This document shows positions 17,716 through 26,986 of a stretch of DNA of 64,000 bases, one piece after another. The position numbers and the translations under genes were made by a program. A model generated the notes under the pieces. The model did no database searches, was not told the DNA's origin, and saw only the letters and a program-made list of their open reading frames with translations. The DNA is taken from the NCBI GenBank assembly GCA_049366695.1, contig JBMNCR010000060.1, positions 47,051-111,050 of the forward strand, written 5' to 3'. This stretch comes from JBMNCR01 sp049366695. GTDB lineage: Bacteria; Bacillota; Clostridia; Eubacteriales; Alkalibacteraceae. Position 1 is the stretch's first letter. Each line of letters starts with the position of its first letter.

Positions 17716-18392
17716 GGAGCTATATTAAAATCTATTTTTCGTTCTATTGATATTTCCTTCTTATTTATTCTACATTTCAAAACTAACACTTCTAAGCCAT
17801 TATTATATGCATCTTTTAATGCTATTACAAAACCTTTATCAACCTCAACATTAGGTTTGAAGCTATATGCATCATTTCTTTGCACAATAAAAATAACCAA
17901 TGCTTTAAATCCCTCTTGAATGCATTTTTTTAATTCTAAAATATGTTTAGTTCCTCTAGTCGTAGGTGCATCAGGGAAAAATGCTATGCCATCTTTTACT
18001 AGATTTACACTTTTAACTTCTATATAAGTTTTTTCACTTGGAGTAGTTAAAGTAAAATCAAATCTACTATTTAAATATTTAACTTCACGATTAATTATAC
18101 CTTTTTTGTGTTCTTCTAAATATTCATAAGCTATTTTATTAGTAATTAATGAATCAATACAAATCCATATTTCTTTATATAATACAAGTTTCAACGTATA
18201 TTTTGTTTTTCTGTTTCTTGAGTTGCTTTTCTCTAACAAAACTTTAGCACCTAAAGTCAACAACTCCGACATTCGTCCCGTATTTGGTATATGAACCAAT
18301 TCTTCCTTATCTTTTATTAAAACTAAGCCTAAAAATCTATTCAACCTTTTAATAAAACATCCTTCAATAGACTCATTATTAAATATGATCAC
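17712..18392 (-). CDS. sfsA: SfsA family protein
   Basis: 226 residues with the family motifs HIPNTGRMSELL (N-terminal OB-like domain), FDFTL and EVKSVNL (nuclease-like core with Asp and Glu-Val-Lys), FPDAPTTRGTKHILEL, and a C-terminal ALVIFIVQR strand. SfsA was named for stimulating maltose use in E. coli and binds DNA; the core looks like a restriction-endonuclease fold, and its true role is unsettled. Located between the DUF1292 gene (8 bp) and fur. Confidence 0.9.
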   Translation of the reverse strand: MIIFNNESIEGCFIKRLNRFLGLVLIKDKEELVHIPNTGRMSELLTLGAKVLLEKSNSRNRKTKYTLKLVLYKEIWICIDSLITNKIAYEYLEEHKKGIINREVKYLNSRFDFTLTTPSEKTYIEVKSVNLVKDGIAFFPDAPTTRGTKHILELKKCIQEGFKALVIFIVQRNDAYSFKPNVEVDKGFVIALKDAYNNGLEVLVLKCRINKKEISIERKIDFNIAP

Positions 18393-18400
18393 TATTTTTT

Positions 18401-18652
18401 TTATTCTCCATCTAAAATCTCATTATATATATTTTGAATTTGTTCTATCTCTTCATCATCTTCTACAGGTATTAACACCTCACCTTCTTCATCCTTATCG
18501 ATCATAAATGCAAACATATCTTCCGAATCTTCATCTTTATTCTTTAGTAATGCATACTCTTTTCCATCTTTTTCAATAGTTATTACTAATTCAAATTCTA
18601 TTTCATTACCGTCTTGATCTAATAACACTATATTATTTCCATCTTCATTCAA
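18401..18652 (-). CDS. DUF1292 domain protein (YrzB-like)
   Basis: A very acidic 83-residue protein that is almost entirely the DUF1292 domain: IVLLDQDGNEIEFELV, then EYALLKN and the FAFMIDKDEEGEVLIPVEDDEE core. Found in the same position (next to ruvX, downstream of alaS and ireB) in many Bacillota. Function unknown; probably soluble and cytoplasmic. Confidence 0.9.
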   Translation of the reverse strand: MNEDGNNIVLLDQDGNEIEFELVITIEKDGKEYALLKNKDEDSEDMFAFMIDKDEEGEVLIPVEDDEEIEQIQNIYNEILDGE

Positions 18653-18667
18653 ATTTTCTTCCTCCTT

Positions 18668-19084
18668 CTATATTATAGAATCCATATAACTTTGCAAAAT
18701 ATTTTGCGCAGCAAGTTTATCAATTACATTTTTTCTTCTATCTCTTCTTATATTTGCTTCAATCAATATATTCTCTGCAATTTTAGTTGATAATCTTTCA
18801 TCCCAAAGTACAACTTCGCAATCTATCCTCTTACTTAAATAATTCCCAAAATTAACAGCTTTATTACCTTGTTTGCCAATAGTTCCATTCATATTTTTTG
18901 GCAAACCAATAACAATCTTTTTAATATTATATTCATCCACTAATTTCATTATTTCATTAAAATCTTCTATTAATGTTTTACGTTTTAATGTAGTAACACC
19001 TTGAGCTGTAATTGATAACAAATCAGAAATTGCAATCCCAATATATTTATCACCCAGATCAAGTCCTAATATTCTATCTTTCAT
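18668..19084 (-). CDS. ruvX: Holliday junction resolvase-like YqgF/RuvX
   Basis: 138 residues, RNase H-like fold: ILGLDLGDKYIGIAISD opens with the catalytic Asp strand, KIVIGLPKNMNG contains the second motif, and DERLSTKIAENIL holds the C-terminal acidic residue. YqgF proteins process pre-16S rRNA ends and have been linked to recombination. Conserved neighbours ireB and DUF1292 flank it, apart from the aldo/keto reductase gene inserted 9 bp upstream. Confidence 0.93.
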   Translation of the reverse strand: MKDRILGLDLGDKYIGIAISDLLSITAQGVTTLKRKTLIEDFNEIMKLVDEYNIKKIVIGLPKNMNGTIGKQGNKAVNFGNYLSKRIDCEVVLWDERLSTKIAENILIEANIRRDRRKNVIDKLAAQNILQSYMDSII

Positions 19085-19093
19085 ATTTTGCTC

Positions 19094-20041
19094 CTAAATA
19101 ATTTTTATACAAAAATGAGGGCAATAAGCTCCACAGTATCCACACAATAAACATTTGCTTTCTTCTACTACAGCTTTATTATTTATAATTTTAATGGCAT
19201 TTTGATGACATTTCTCTTCACATTTTCCACATCCAGTACACCAATAATCAATAAGAAGTTTTCGTTTTTTATTTTTAATGGTGTTAAGTGTAGCATAATC
19301 GATTTCTTTGCATAACAATTTATTAATATTATAGTCAACTTCAGCAGTACTACTCATCCCCATAGCAAAAGAGTCTAAAATATCCAAATTATTAACATAT
19401 TCAAAGCATTCCTCTAGATTATTAATAAGATTACCGCCACCAAAGGCTTTCATACCATATATTCCTTTGCCTTTTTCCTTTGCATAACATATAGCTTCTT
19501 CCATTTCTAATCTAGTACCATCTTCTATACCTAATCCTCTAAAATTTAGTATAGGATGTATAACATCTAGTTGGTCATATTCACACACTGCGTAAACTGC
19601 TTCAACCCTGTGGGTAGATATTCCAATTGCTCTAATGTTACCTTTTTTCTTTTCTTTTAATAAAAACTCTATAGCTTCCCAATGACCTCGAATTGTATTT
19701 TTGCTCTCTTGTTCGTGTAATAAAAAAATATCTATATACTCTCTTTTTAAATCCTTTAATGCTTTTGAAAGACTTTTTTTAGCTCCCTGCTCACTATAAT
19801 CATATGATTTTGTAGAAATAATTAATTCATTTGATGAAAAATCCATTGCTTTTCGTATATGTTGGTAATTATTATAAAGATCAGCCGTATCAATAAAATT
19901 TATTCCATTTTCCATAGCATATGAAATAATCTTACCGCCTTCTGTTGGCGTCATATTTAACTGAAGGGGACTGATGGTCAAACTACCAAAACATATTTTA
20001 GAAACTTTGATTTCCGTTTTACCTAGTTTGTTGTATATCAA
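19094..20041 (-). CDS. Aldo/keto reductase with C-terminal ferredoxin domain
   Basis: 315 residues. An AKR TIM barrel (about 1-255) with GLGKTEIKVS-like opening (LGKTEIKVSKICFGS), NFIDTADLY (catalytic Asp and Tyr), ELIISTKS and DIFLLHEQE, fused to a C-terminal 2x[4Fe-4S] ferredoxin domain with CTGCGKCEEKC and CLLCGYCGAYC. This fusion is common in anaerobes and is taken to move electrons between ferredoxin and a carbonyl substrate; no substrate can be named. The start is TTG at 20041 after GAGGTG. It interrupts the usual ireB-ruvX order. Confidence 0.88.
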   Translation of the reverse strand: MIYNKLGKTEIKVSKICFGSLTISPLQLNMTPTEGGKIISYAMENGINFIDTADLYNNYQHIRKAMDFSSNELIISTKSYDYSEQGAKKSLSKALKDLKREYIDIFLLHEQESKNTIRGHWEAIEFLLKEKKKGNIRAIGISTHRVEAVYAVCEYDQLDVIHPILNFRGLGIEDGTRLEMEEAICYAKEKGKGIYGMKAFGGGNLINNLEECFEYVNNLDILDSFAMGMSSTAEVDYNINKLLCKEIDYATLNTIKNKKRKLLIDYWCTGCGKCEEKCHQNAIKIINNKAVVEESKCLLCGYCGAYCPHFCIKII

Positions 20042-20060
20042 TTTTCACCTCAAACTTATA

Positions 20061-20082
20061 GAAGACCCTAAAACCGGTCTTC
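20061..20082. repeat. Small hairpin upstream of the aldo/keto reductase
   Basis: GAAGACC and GGTCTTC form a perfect 7-bp inverted repeat with an 8-nt loop, 20 bp before the gene start. No T run. It may be part of the larger repeat next to it. Confidence 0.45.
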
Positions 20083-20085
20083 TGA

Positions 20086-20192
20086 GACTTTTGAAAAGTT
20101 CAAATTTCAGCGTTACCGTGCTCACGTATTTCTAGTATACGCTCCGCTCCTCGGTTTTTGGTACGCATTAAACTTCAAATTTTTCAAAAGTC
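20086..20192. repeat. MITE/REP-like imperfect inverted repeat
   Basis: A 107-bp element with perfect 12-bp ends, GACTTTTGAAAA at 20086-20097 and its complement at 20181-20192, and further complementary sequence inside each end (TTCAAAT on the left, ATTTGAA on the right). The middle (CAGCGTTACCGTGCTCACG, then CGCTCCGCTCCTCGG) is clearly richer in G and C than anything around it. It has no ORF. The layout is that of a non-autonomous repeat; copies elsewhere in the genome would confirm it. Confidence 0.6.
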
Positions 20193-20251
20193 TTCGGTTG
20201 ATGAATTTGTCAACAACCTTAAAGACCTTAAAAGAGTCTTCTAATATCCTT

Positions 20252-20512
20252 TTATCCAAGATTATTAAAATAGAAATTAACAAGTTCTTCTAGTAATTCA
20301 TCTCTATCAATTTTTCTTATTATATTTCTTGCATTTTTATAACTTGTTATATATGTTGGATCTCCTGACATAATATATCCAACAATTTGATTGACTGGTT
20401 TATACCCTTTTTCAGTGAGAGCTGTATATACTTCTTCTACTAGTTCTTTAATTTCTTGAGATCTATCTTTTTCTATTTTGAACTTTACTGTATAATCCTT
20501 ATTTTTCTCCAT
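20252..20512 (-). CDS. ireB: IreB family regulatory phosphoprotein
   Basis: 86 residues from the ATG at 20512 behind GGAGGAG. The family core is complete: FKIEKDRSQEIKELVEEVYTALTEKGYKPVNQIVGYIMSGDPTYITSY and ARNIIRKIDRDELLEELV, a small helical dimer. In Enterococcus IreB is phosphorylated by the PASTA kinase IreK and lowers cephalosporin resistance. Here, as in most Bacillota, it lies directly after alaS. Confidence 0.95.
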   Translation of the reverse strand: MEKNKDYTVKFKIEKDRSQEIKELVEEVYTALTEKGYKPVNQIVGYIMSGDPTYITSYKNARNIIRKIDRDELLEELVNFYFNNLG

Positions 20513-20605
20513 ACACTCTCCTCCTATAAAAGTAAACATATAATTATACTTACCTTATATTACAAGTTTAAAACATAAAAAATAAAATTACAAGGAATTT
20601 CACCC

Positions 20606-23248
20606 TTATTTTTCTAATTGCTTCAAAATAATTAAATTTGCAGCTTTTAAAGCCTCATTTAATTTTGAAGAATCTTTGCCACCTGCTTGTGCCATATCAG
20701 GACGTCCACCGCCTCCACCACCAGTGATACTTGCCACTTCTTTAATTAATTTACCAGCATGAAAACCTTTTTTCACTACATCTTTAGTTGCCATAGCAAC
20801 AAAGTTAACTTTATCGTTGTTACTTGAGCCTAACAAAACTATTCCAGATTGAATTTTATCTCTGATTTGATCTGCTATTTTTCTTAAATCATCCATAGAT
20901 AAATCATCTAATACTGTAATTACAGATTTTATACCTTCGATAGTTTGAAAGTTTTCAATATAATTATCAATTAATCCTCTATTCAATTTTTGTTTTAGTA
21001 TCTTATTTTCTTTTTCTAAATCTTTAATTGTAATTAATGCATCTTCTATCCTCTGCATTATATTTTCCGGTTTAACTTTTAATACTTGAGATATATCGTT
21101 AACTTCTTTCTCTATGTTATTTACATATTCATATGCATTATAACCAGTAACAGCTTCAATCCTTCTTACACCTGAAGCTATCCCTGATTCTGATATGATT
21201 TTAAACAAACCAGCTTCACTAGCATTTTTAAGATGTGTTCCTCCGCATAACTCAGTACTATATTCCCCTATTTTTACCACTCTTACAATATCGCCATATT
21301 TTTCTCCAAATAATGCAGTAGCTCCTAATTCTTTAGCAGTATTTATATCTGTTTCAAATACTTTTACTTCTAGAGAAGAATAAATGACATTATTTATATT
21401 ATTCTCAACTAATAATAATTCTTCATCAGTTAATTTCTCAAAATGATTAAAATCAAATCTAAGTCTTTTTGAATCTACAAGCGAACCTGCTTGTGCCACA
21501 TGGTCTCCTAAAACTTCTTTTAAAGATTTTTGAAGCAAATGCGTGCTAGTATGATTTCTTGCTACTGAAAGCCTGTTTTTACTATCTACTTTCACTTGTG
21601 ATACTTGGTTTATTAATATTTCTCCTTTTATCACCTTTCCATAGTGGATATGTCTTCCCAAACTTCCTTTTTTACAATCATATACTTCAACAATTCCTGT
21701 ATCAGTAATAAGTTGACCTTTATCCCCTTTTTGACCTCCACTTTCAGCATAAAAAGTCGTACTATTAAGTAAAATCAATACTTTATCGCCTTGAACCACC
21801 TTATCTTTTGGGATTCCTTCATTAACAATTCCAATTATACTACTACTACATATTAAATTGTCATAACCCACAAATTCAGTTGATATATCTGAATCCATAT
21901 ATTCAAAAGGATCATCTTTCCATACTTCTATATCTTTTTCAAGACGGGCTTTTCTTGCTCTCTCCTTTTGTTTTTTCATTTCCTCATTAAATGTTACTTC
22001 ATCGACTAATAAATTTTCTTCATCAAGAATATCCTTTGTTAAATCAAGTGGGAAACCAAAAGTATCATACAATTTAAATGCACTCTTTCCTGATAATACT
22101 TTTTCATTGTTTTTTTGCAAGTCTCTGATTTCTTCTTCTAGTATTATTAATCCTTGATCTATAGTTTCTTGAAATTTTTCTTCCTCAATTTTTATTATTT
22201 TAACAATATAATCTAATTTTTCATTTATTTCTGGATAAGCTTTTCCTGAAACCTTTTCAACTTCTTTAGATAAGTTATATAGAAACAATCCTTCAATACC
22301 CAATAATTTCCCATGTCTTGCTGCTCTTCGCAAGAGTCTTCTTAATACATAACCTCTACCTTCATTACTAGGTAGTACACCATCACCCACCATAAATGTT
22401 ACACTCCTAATATGGTCAGTAATCACTCTTATAGAAATATCAACTTTTTCATCTTCACTATATTTTACTTTTGCTAATTCACATACTTTGTTCATAATTT
22501 GCTTTATTGTGTCAACTTCAAAAATAGTATCTACACCTTGCATTATAGTTGCCATTCTTTCTAATCCCATGCCAGTATCTATATTAGGATTAGCTAGAGT
22601 GTTATAATTGCCTTGTTCATCTTTATCAAATTGTGTAAATACTAGATTCCAAAATTCTATATATCTATCACAATCACATCCCACTGAACAATTAGGATTA
22701 TCACAACCATACTTGCTACCTCTGTCATAATATATCTCAGAACATGGTCCACAAGGACCAAGTCCATGTTCCCAGAAGTTATCTTCTTTTCCTAATCGTA
22801 CTATTTTATCGTTTGGCAAACCTATTTGATTTTTCCATATTTCATATGTTTCATCATCATTTTCATAGATTGATACATATAATTTTTCTAATGGTATTTC
22901 CATTTCTTTTGTTACAAACTCCCAACCCCATGCTATTGCTTCTTTCTTAAAGTAATTACCAAAAGAAAAATTGCCAAGCATTTCAAAAAAAGTTCCATGT
23001 CGTGCAGTTTTCCCTACATTTTCTATGTCGGGAGTTCTAATACACTTTTGACATGTAGTGACCCTTTTTCCTGGCGGCTTTTCATCACCTGTAAAATAAG
23101 ATTTCAACGGAGCCATTCCTGAATTTATCAATAATAAACTATTATCATTTATTGGTACTAAAGGTGCACTAGGCAATCTAACGTGATCCTTCTTTTCAAA
23201 AAAATTTAAAAATAATTCTCTAATCTCATTTAAACTAAATTCTTTCAT
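20606..23248 (-). CDS. alaS: Alanyl-tRNA synthetase
   Basis: 880 residues from the ATG at 23248 (GGAGGT site). Class II catalytic core with the N-terminal FLNFFEKKDH and GMAPLKSYFTG, a Cys-rich zinc insert (CDNPNCSVGCDCD), the editing domain with HTSTHLLQ and the CGGTH zinc ligands, and the C-terminal DHHA1-type C-Ala domain ending in GGGGGGRPDMAQAGG. It charges tRNA-Ala and clears mischarged Ser and Gly. Expression is predicted to depend on uncharged tRNA-Ala through the T-box leader upstream. Confidence 0.98.
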   Translation of the reverse strand: MKEFSLNEIRELFLNFFEKKDHVRLPSAPLVPINDNSLLLINSGMAPLKSYFTGDEKPPGKRVTTCQKCIRTPDIENVGKTARHGTFFEMLGNFSFGNYFKKEAIAWGWEFVTKEMEIPLEKLYVSIYENDDETYEIWKNQIGLPNDKIVRLGKEDNFWEHGLGPCGPCSEIYYDRGSKYGCDNPNCSVGCDCDRYIEFWNLVFTQFDKDEQGNYNTLANPNIDTGMGLERMATIMQGVDTIFEVDTIKQIMNKVCELAKVKYSEDEKVDISIRVITDHIRSVTFMVGDGVLPSNEGRGYVLRRLLRRAARHGKLLGIEGLFLYNLSKEVEKVSGKAYPEINEKLDYIVKIIKIEEEKFQETIDQGLIILEEEIRDLQKNNEKVLSGKSAFKLYDTFGFPLDLTKDILDEENLLVDEVTFNEEMKKQKERARKARLEKDIEVWKDDPFEYMDSDISTEFVGYDNLICSSSIIGIVNEGIPKDKVVQGDKVLILLNSTTFYAESGGQKGDKGQLITDTGIVEVYDCKKGSLGRHIHYGKVIKGEILINQVSQVKVDSKNRLSVARNHTSTHLLQKSLKEVLGDHVAQAGSLVDSKRLRFDFNHFEKLTDEELLLVENNINNVIYSSLEVKVFETDINTAKELGATALFGEKYGDIVRVVKIGEYSTELCGGTHLKNASEAGLFKIISESGIASGVRRIEAVTGYNAYEYVNNIEKEVNDISQVLKVKPENIMQRIEDALITIKDLEKENKILKQKLNRGLIDNYIENFQTIEGIKSVITVLDDLSMDDLRKIADQIRDKIQSGIVLLGSSNNDKVNFVAMATKDVVKKGFHAGKLIKEVASITGGGGGGRPDMAQAGGKDSSKLNEALKAANLIILKQLEK

Positions 23249-23309
23249 ATTTACCTCCATCTAAAAACTATAATATTTTAAATACAATATATCGTATAAA
23301 TATTCCTAG

Positions 23310-23555
23310 CAAACTACAAAAAACGCCCACTTGCTTTGCAAGGGACGAATTATCGCGGTACCACCCTATTTAATCATCGGATTCGCTTATTTAGATAACG
23401 TAATATTAACGTAAGGCATTTTATTTAGCCTTAAAACTCAAGAATTGCTTCTTTCTAATCGTTAAAAAAATCTTTCAGCCAAGGATTTTATCTCTATATT
23501 TTCAGCATTAGAAATACTAGTTTCAATCATAGTTTTTTTTCCATATATTATTATA
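23310..23555 (-). ncRNA. T-box riboswitch leader of alaS
   Basis: The T-box core AGGGTGGTACCGCG is exact at 23354-23367 and is followed by the terminator hairpin. Upstream a stem I can be folded from TTTCTAAT and ATTAGAAA. It lies between a consensus promoter (23562-23590) and alaS, so tRNA-Ala is the expected ligand. I could not place the specifier codon with confidence; the only GCN triplets I saw are in ATGCTG and GGCTGA of the stem I region. Confidence 0.93.
23317..23347 (-). terminator. T-box terminator hairpin before alaS
   Basis: On the minus strand CGTCCCTTGC, AAA loop, GCAAGTGGGCG (one bulged T and one G-U) is followed by a run of seven Ts (As at 23317-23323). It competes with an antiterminator formed with the T-box sequence at 23354-23367. 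Confidence 0.9.
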
Positions 23556-23561
23556 TTGTGA

Positions 23562-23590
23562 ATTATAAATAAATTATTTAACTTTGTCAA
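23562..23590 (-). promoter_or_regulatory. Consensus promoter of the alaS T-box leader
   Basis: TTGACA (23585-23590), exact 17-bp spacer, TATAAT (23562-23567): a perfect sigma-A promoter on the minus strand overlapping the last codons of the upstream membrane protein gene. Confidence 0.88.
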
Positions 23591-24641
23591 TGGATCTTAA
23601 ATTATTTCTATAATTAACAATGTACTTCACTAAAACTTTTGTAGCTCCAGCAATTGGTACCCCAATTATCATTCCTAATATTCCAAAAATATTACCAAAT
23701 AAAAGAATAGAAAACATTACAGTTATTGGGTGTAGCCCTACGCTTTGAGACATTATTTGAGGAGATAAAAAATTCGATTCTATTTGTTGAACAATAATAA
23801 TCCAAATTAATACCCACAGTGCTAGTATAGGGTTAGTGGTCAATGCTAATACAATAGGCATTATTCCTCCTAACCACGGCCCAAAATAAGGTATTATATT
23901 GGTTATTCCTGCAATTACACCAATTGTTATAGTATAAGGAATTCCAATCACTTTACACCCAATACCAGTAAGAATTCCCACAAATAAAGCAATTGTTAAT
24001 TGTCCCCTTATAAATCCTCCAATAACAGTATCTATATCCTTAGTTAAATTATATATATGTCTTTTAACTTTTATAGGTAACGCATCCGAAATAGTTGATA
24101 AAAACTCTTCTTTATCTTTTAAAAAATAAAAGGTTATTATAGGAATCATAATTATATTTACTAGTTTACCTGTACTAGCAATAACTTTTGACGAAAATGA
24201 AGCAATATATTGTTTAATTATATCCGCTATATTAGCTAATTCAGCATCAAGATCTATAAATGCAGAAATATCTATTGGTATAAAAACAAGCGTCCCATTT
24301 TTTAGATCATTTACAAAATCTACTATACCGTTAATGATAAATGGTATATCTTCTCCTAATACACTTAAATCAAAAGACAACTTAGGAATAAATGTCATAA
24401 ATATTCCAACAACAATCAATATTATTACTAAAAATACTATTAATATTGATATAATTTTATTGATACGTTTCTTTTGTAAATATGTAACTAAAGGGTTCAA
24501 CAAATACGCCACTACCAATGAAATAATAAAAGGACTAACAACATCTAAGATGTTTTTTCCTATAGATATAAAAATCAATGCTATTACTAGAAAAATTCCT
24601 ATATCAAAAACTAAATTATATTGCTTTTTATTTAAAACCAT
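23574..24641 (-). CDS. AI-2E/PerM family membrane protein (YrrI-like)
   Basis: 355 residues with seven or eight TM helices and the family features: VVSPFIISLVVAYLLNPLV near the start, the long middle loop, and GFIRGQLTIALFVGILTGIG with NIIPYFGPWLGGI in the C-terminal half. The family includes the disputed autoinducer-2 exporter TqsA and sodium/proton antiporter-like members; the substrate is unknown. In B. subtilis yrrI is also beside alaS. AAGGAG precedes the ATG. Confidence 0.88.
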   Translation of the reverse strand: MVLNKKQYNLVFDIGIFLVIALIFISIGKNILDVVSPFIISLVVAYLLNPLVTYLQKKRINKIISILIVFLVIILIVVGIFMTFIPKLSFDLSVLGEDIPFIINGIVDFVNDLKNGTLVFIPIDISAFIDLDAELANIADIIKQYIASFSSKVIASTGKLVNIIMIPIITFYFLKDKEEFLSTISDALPIKVKRHIYNLTKDIDTVIGGFIRGQLTIALFVGILTGIGCKVIGIPYTITIGVIAGITNIIPYFGPWLGGIMPIVLALTTNPILALWVLIWIIIVQQIESNFLSPQIMSQSVGLHPITVMFSILLFGNIFGILGMIIGVPIAGATKVLVKYIVNYRNNLRSIDKVK

Positions 24642-24990
24642 TAAGTATCTCCTTATAATAAGTTTATTTATAATTTTACCAGTATATTTATAATATAAGC
24701 AAGTAAAACATTGTAAATATTTATGTATTATATTGGCTATATTTGCACATTAACTTTAATACTTTTTATGAAAATACCAAATAATTGTTTTTTTCCCTAA
24801 AAAACGAACTTATATAAAAAGATACTTGCCAAAAATACATTCTAAGCGTATATTAGCATATTTAAGCCTATCTTGCAGATAAATTAAATGCAAATAATTA
24901 TATCAATTCACATAGCTAGTCTATATTACTATTTTGACGTATCCCACAAGCATGTTCAATATAATATCACATATATAATATATCTTCCTA
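24642..24990. other. Intergenic region without a recognisable gene
   Basis: Very A/T-rich stretch of 349 bp between iscU and the YrrI-like gene. I see no ORF with a ribosome site, no terminator with a clear T run after iscU, and no consensus promoter for the YrrI-like gene. mnmA, which often follows iscU in Clostridia, is not here. Confidence 0.6.
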
Positions 24991-25362
24991 CTAACCTTTG
25001 TTTTTATCTTTGTAGTCTTTTATAGCAGCTCTGATTGCTTCCTCAGCTAAAACTGAACAATGTACTTTTTCGTTGGGTAATCCTCCTAATTCTTCAACAA
25101 CCATTTTATTGGTAATCTTTTCAGCTTCTTCAATTGTTTTACCTTTTATCATTTCTGTTGCCATACTACTACTTGCAATAGCAGCTCCACATCCAAAAGT
25201 CTTAAATTTTACATCTACAATAACATCATTTTCTATTTTAATAAATATTTTCATAATATCGCCACATGTAGCACTCCCTACTTCACCTACTCCATCAGCG
25301 TTTTCAATTTCACCTACATTTTTAGGTTCTGAAAAATACTCCATAACTTTATCTGTATACAT
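24991..25362 (-). CDS. iscU: Iron-sulfur cluster scaffold IscU (NifU N-terminal type)
   Basis: 123 residues with the three cluster ligands in place: ATCGD, FGCGAAIASSS and VHCSVLAEEAI. It accepts sulfur from IscS and builds [2Fe-2S] and [4Fe-4S] clusters for transfer. The gene begins 1 bp after iscS ends, in the order iscR-iscS-iscU common in Clostridia. No hscA, hscB or fdx follow. Confidence 0.95.
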   Translation of the reverse strand: MYTDKVMEYFSEPKNVGEIENADGVGEVGSATCGDIMKIFIKIENDVIVDVKFKTFGCGAAIASSSMATEMIKGKTIEEAEKITNKMVVEELGGLPNEKVHCSVLAEEAIRAAIKDYKDKNKG

Positions 25363-25363
25363 T

Positions 25364-26533
25364 TTATTTTCCTCCTTTATTGTATAATGGAGACATATCC
25401 CTTAATCTTTGTACAATTGGTGGCAATTGCTCTATAAGATAGTCTATTTCTTGTTGTGTAGTATATTTGCCAAAAGTAATTCTTAATGATCCATGGGCAA
25501 TTTCATGGGTAAGTCCTATCGCTAAAAGTACATGTGACGGATCTAATGAACCTGATGTACATGCCGATCCACTTGATGCAGCTATTCCCATTAGATCTAA
25601 ACTTAATAATAATGCTTCTCCTTCTATATACTCAAAACTTATATTTACATTACCAGGCAACCTGTCAGTAGGATGTCCATTTAATTGAATATGAGTTATT
25701 TTTGAAGATATCTTATCAATAATATAACTTCTAAACTGTTTCATTTTTTTAATATGATTTTCTATATCTTTTGTAACTAATTCACAAGCTTTTCCAAAAC
25801 CCACAACTCCTGCTGTATTTTCTGTTCCAGATCTTTTTTTTCTTTCTTGAGCACCACCATGAAGTAAATTATCAATTTTAGTATGTTTTCTTATATAAAG
25901 AGCTCCTATCCCTTTTGGACCATATATCTTATGAGATGAAATAGAAAGAAGATCAATATTTAATTCTTCAACATCTATTACTACATTTCCCAAAGCTTGT
26001 ACTGCATCAGTATGAAAGTATACATTATTATCCTTAGCAATACTCCCAATTTCTTTAATTGGTTGAATAGTTCCAATCTCATTATTTGCAAACATAATGC
26101 TAATCAATATAGTAGTATCCTTTATGGCTTCTATTAATTCTTTCAAATCTATTTTTCCGTATTTATCTACATTTAGATAAGTAACTTCAAATCCTTGTTT
26201 TTCTAAATACTCACATGTATGCAAAACTGCATGATGTTCTATCTTTGTAGTAATTATATGGTTACCCTTATGCTTGTTTGCAAAAGCTATCCCTTTAATT
26301 GCCCAATTATCTGCTTCTGTTCCACCACCCGTAAAAAAAATCTCATTGTCTTTAGCATTTATACTCTTAGCAACTTTTTCTCTGGCTTCATCAATTTCTT
26401 TCCTTGCTTCTCTTCCGTAAGAATAAATACTAGAAGGATTGCCAAATTTCTCATTAAACAATGGCATCATAATCTCAATTACTTCTCCATCTACAGGAGT
26501 CGTTGCTGCATAATCAAAATACACTCTATTCAT
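25364..26533 (-). CDS. iscS: Cysteine desulfurase IscS
   Basis: 389 residues from the ATG at 26533 (GAGGGAG upstream, 10 nt). Fold-type I PLP enzyme: VYFDYAATTPVD, EIFFTGGGTEADN, the PLP lysine in SISSHKIYGPKGIGALYI, and the sulfur-carrying loop GSACTSGSLDPSHVL with its cysteine. It takes sulfur from cysteine to IscU and to tRNA thiolation. It starts 5 bp after iscR. Confidence 0.96.
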   Translation of the reverse strand: MNRVYFDYAATTPVDGEVIEIMMPLFNEKFGNPSSIYSYGREARKEIDEAREKVAKSINAKDNEIFFTGGGTEADNWAIKGIAFANKHKGNHIITTKIEHHAVLHTCEYLEKQGFEVTYLNVDKYGKIDLKELIEAIKDTTILISIMFANNEIGTIQPIKEIGSIAKDNNVYFHTDAVQALGNVVIDVEELNIDLLSISSHKIYGPKGIGALYIRKHTKIDNLLHGGAQERKKRSGTENTAGVVGFGKACELVTKDIENHIKKMKQFRSYIIDKISSKITHIQLNGHPTDRLPGNVNISFEYIEGEALLLSLDLMGIAASSGSACTSGSLDPSHVLLAIGLTHEIAHGSLRITFGKYTTQQEIDYLIEQLPPIVQRLRDMSPLYNKGGK

Positions 26534-26538
26534 AGTAA

Positions 26539-26970
26539 TCAAACTCCCTCTTTCGTATGTTTATTTTTTTCTAGTAAATCTTTTAACGTGATATTATCAA
26601 TAATATTATTAATGCTTTCATTTACCTTTTCCCAAATATCTCTTGTTACACAAACTGTAGATTTATTACATTTATAGTCCTCACTACCACCTACACATTC
26701 AGAAAATTCTATAGGTCCTTCTAAAGCTCTAATAATGTCTCCTACTGTTATTCTTTCAGGAGGTTTTGCCAGTTTATATCCACCGCTTGCACCTCTTTTA
26801 CTAATAACAAGCCTTTCTTTTTTTAATATTGAAAACAATTGTTCTAAATATGATTCGGAAAAATCTTGTCTTTGTGCGATTTCTTTTAAAGACACCGACC
26901 TCTCTTCATAGTGGGTAGATAATTCATACATTGCCGCTACACCATATCGTCCTTTTGTAGATAATCTCAC
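26539..26970 (-). CDS. iscR: Rrf2 family iron-sulfur regulator IscR
   Basis: 143 residues. The start is GTG at 26970, 8 nt after AGGAG, giving the typical MRLSTKGRYGV opening; an in-frame GTG nine bases upstream overlaps the ribosome site. Winged helix with ISKRGASGGYKLAKPP and three cysteines, spaced as in [2Fe-2S] IscR proteins (CVGGSEDYKC, then VC). First gene of iscR-iscS-iscU and probably their repressor, through the palindrome at the start of transcription. Confidence 0.92.
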   Translation of the reverse strand: MRLSTKGRYGVAAMYELSTHYEERSVSLKEIAQRQDFSESYLEQLFSILKKERLVISKRGASGGYKLAKPPERITVGDIIRALEGPIEFSECVGGSEDYKCNKSTVCVTRDIWEKVNESINNIIDNITLKDLLEKNKHTKEGV

Positions 26971-26986
26971 ATTTTTCACTCCTATT

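Noticed and set aside
26219..26677. Plus-strand frame of 152 codons
   Set aside because: Antisense to iscS and iscR; Cys/Phe/Ser-rich shadow composition.
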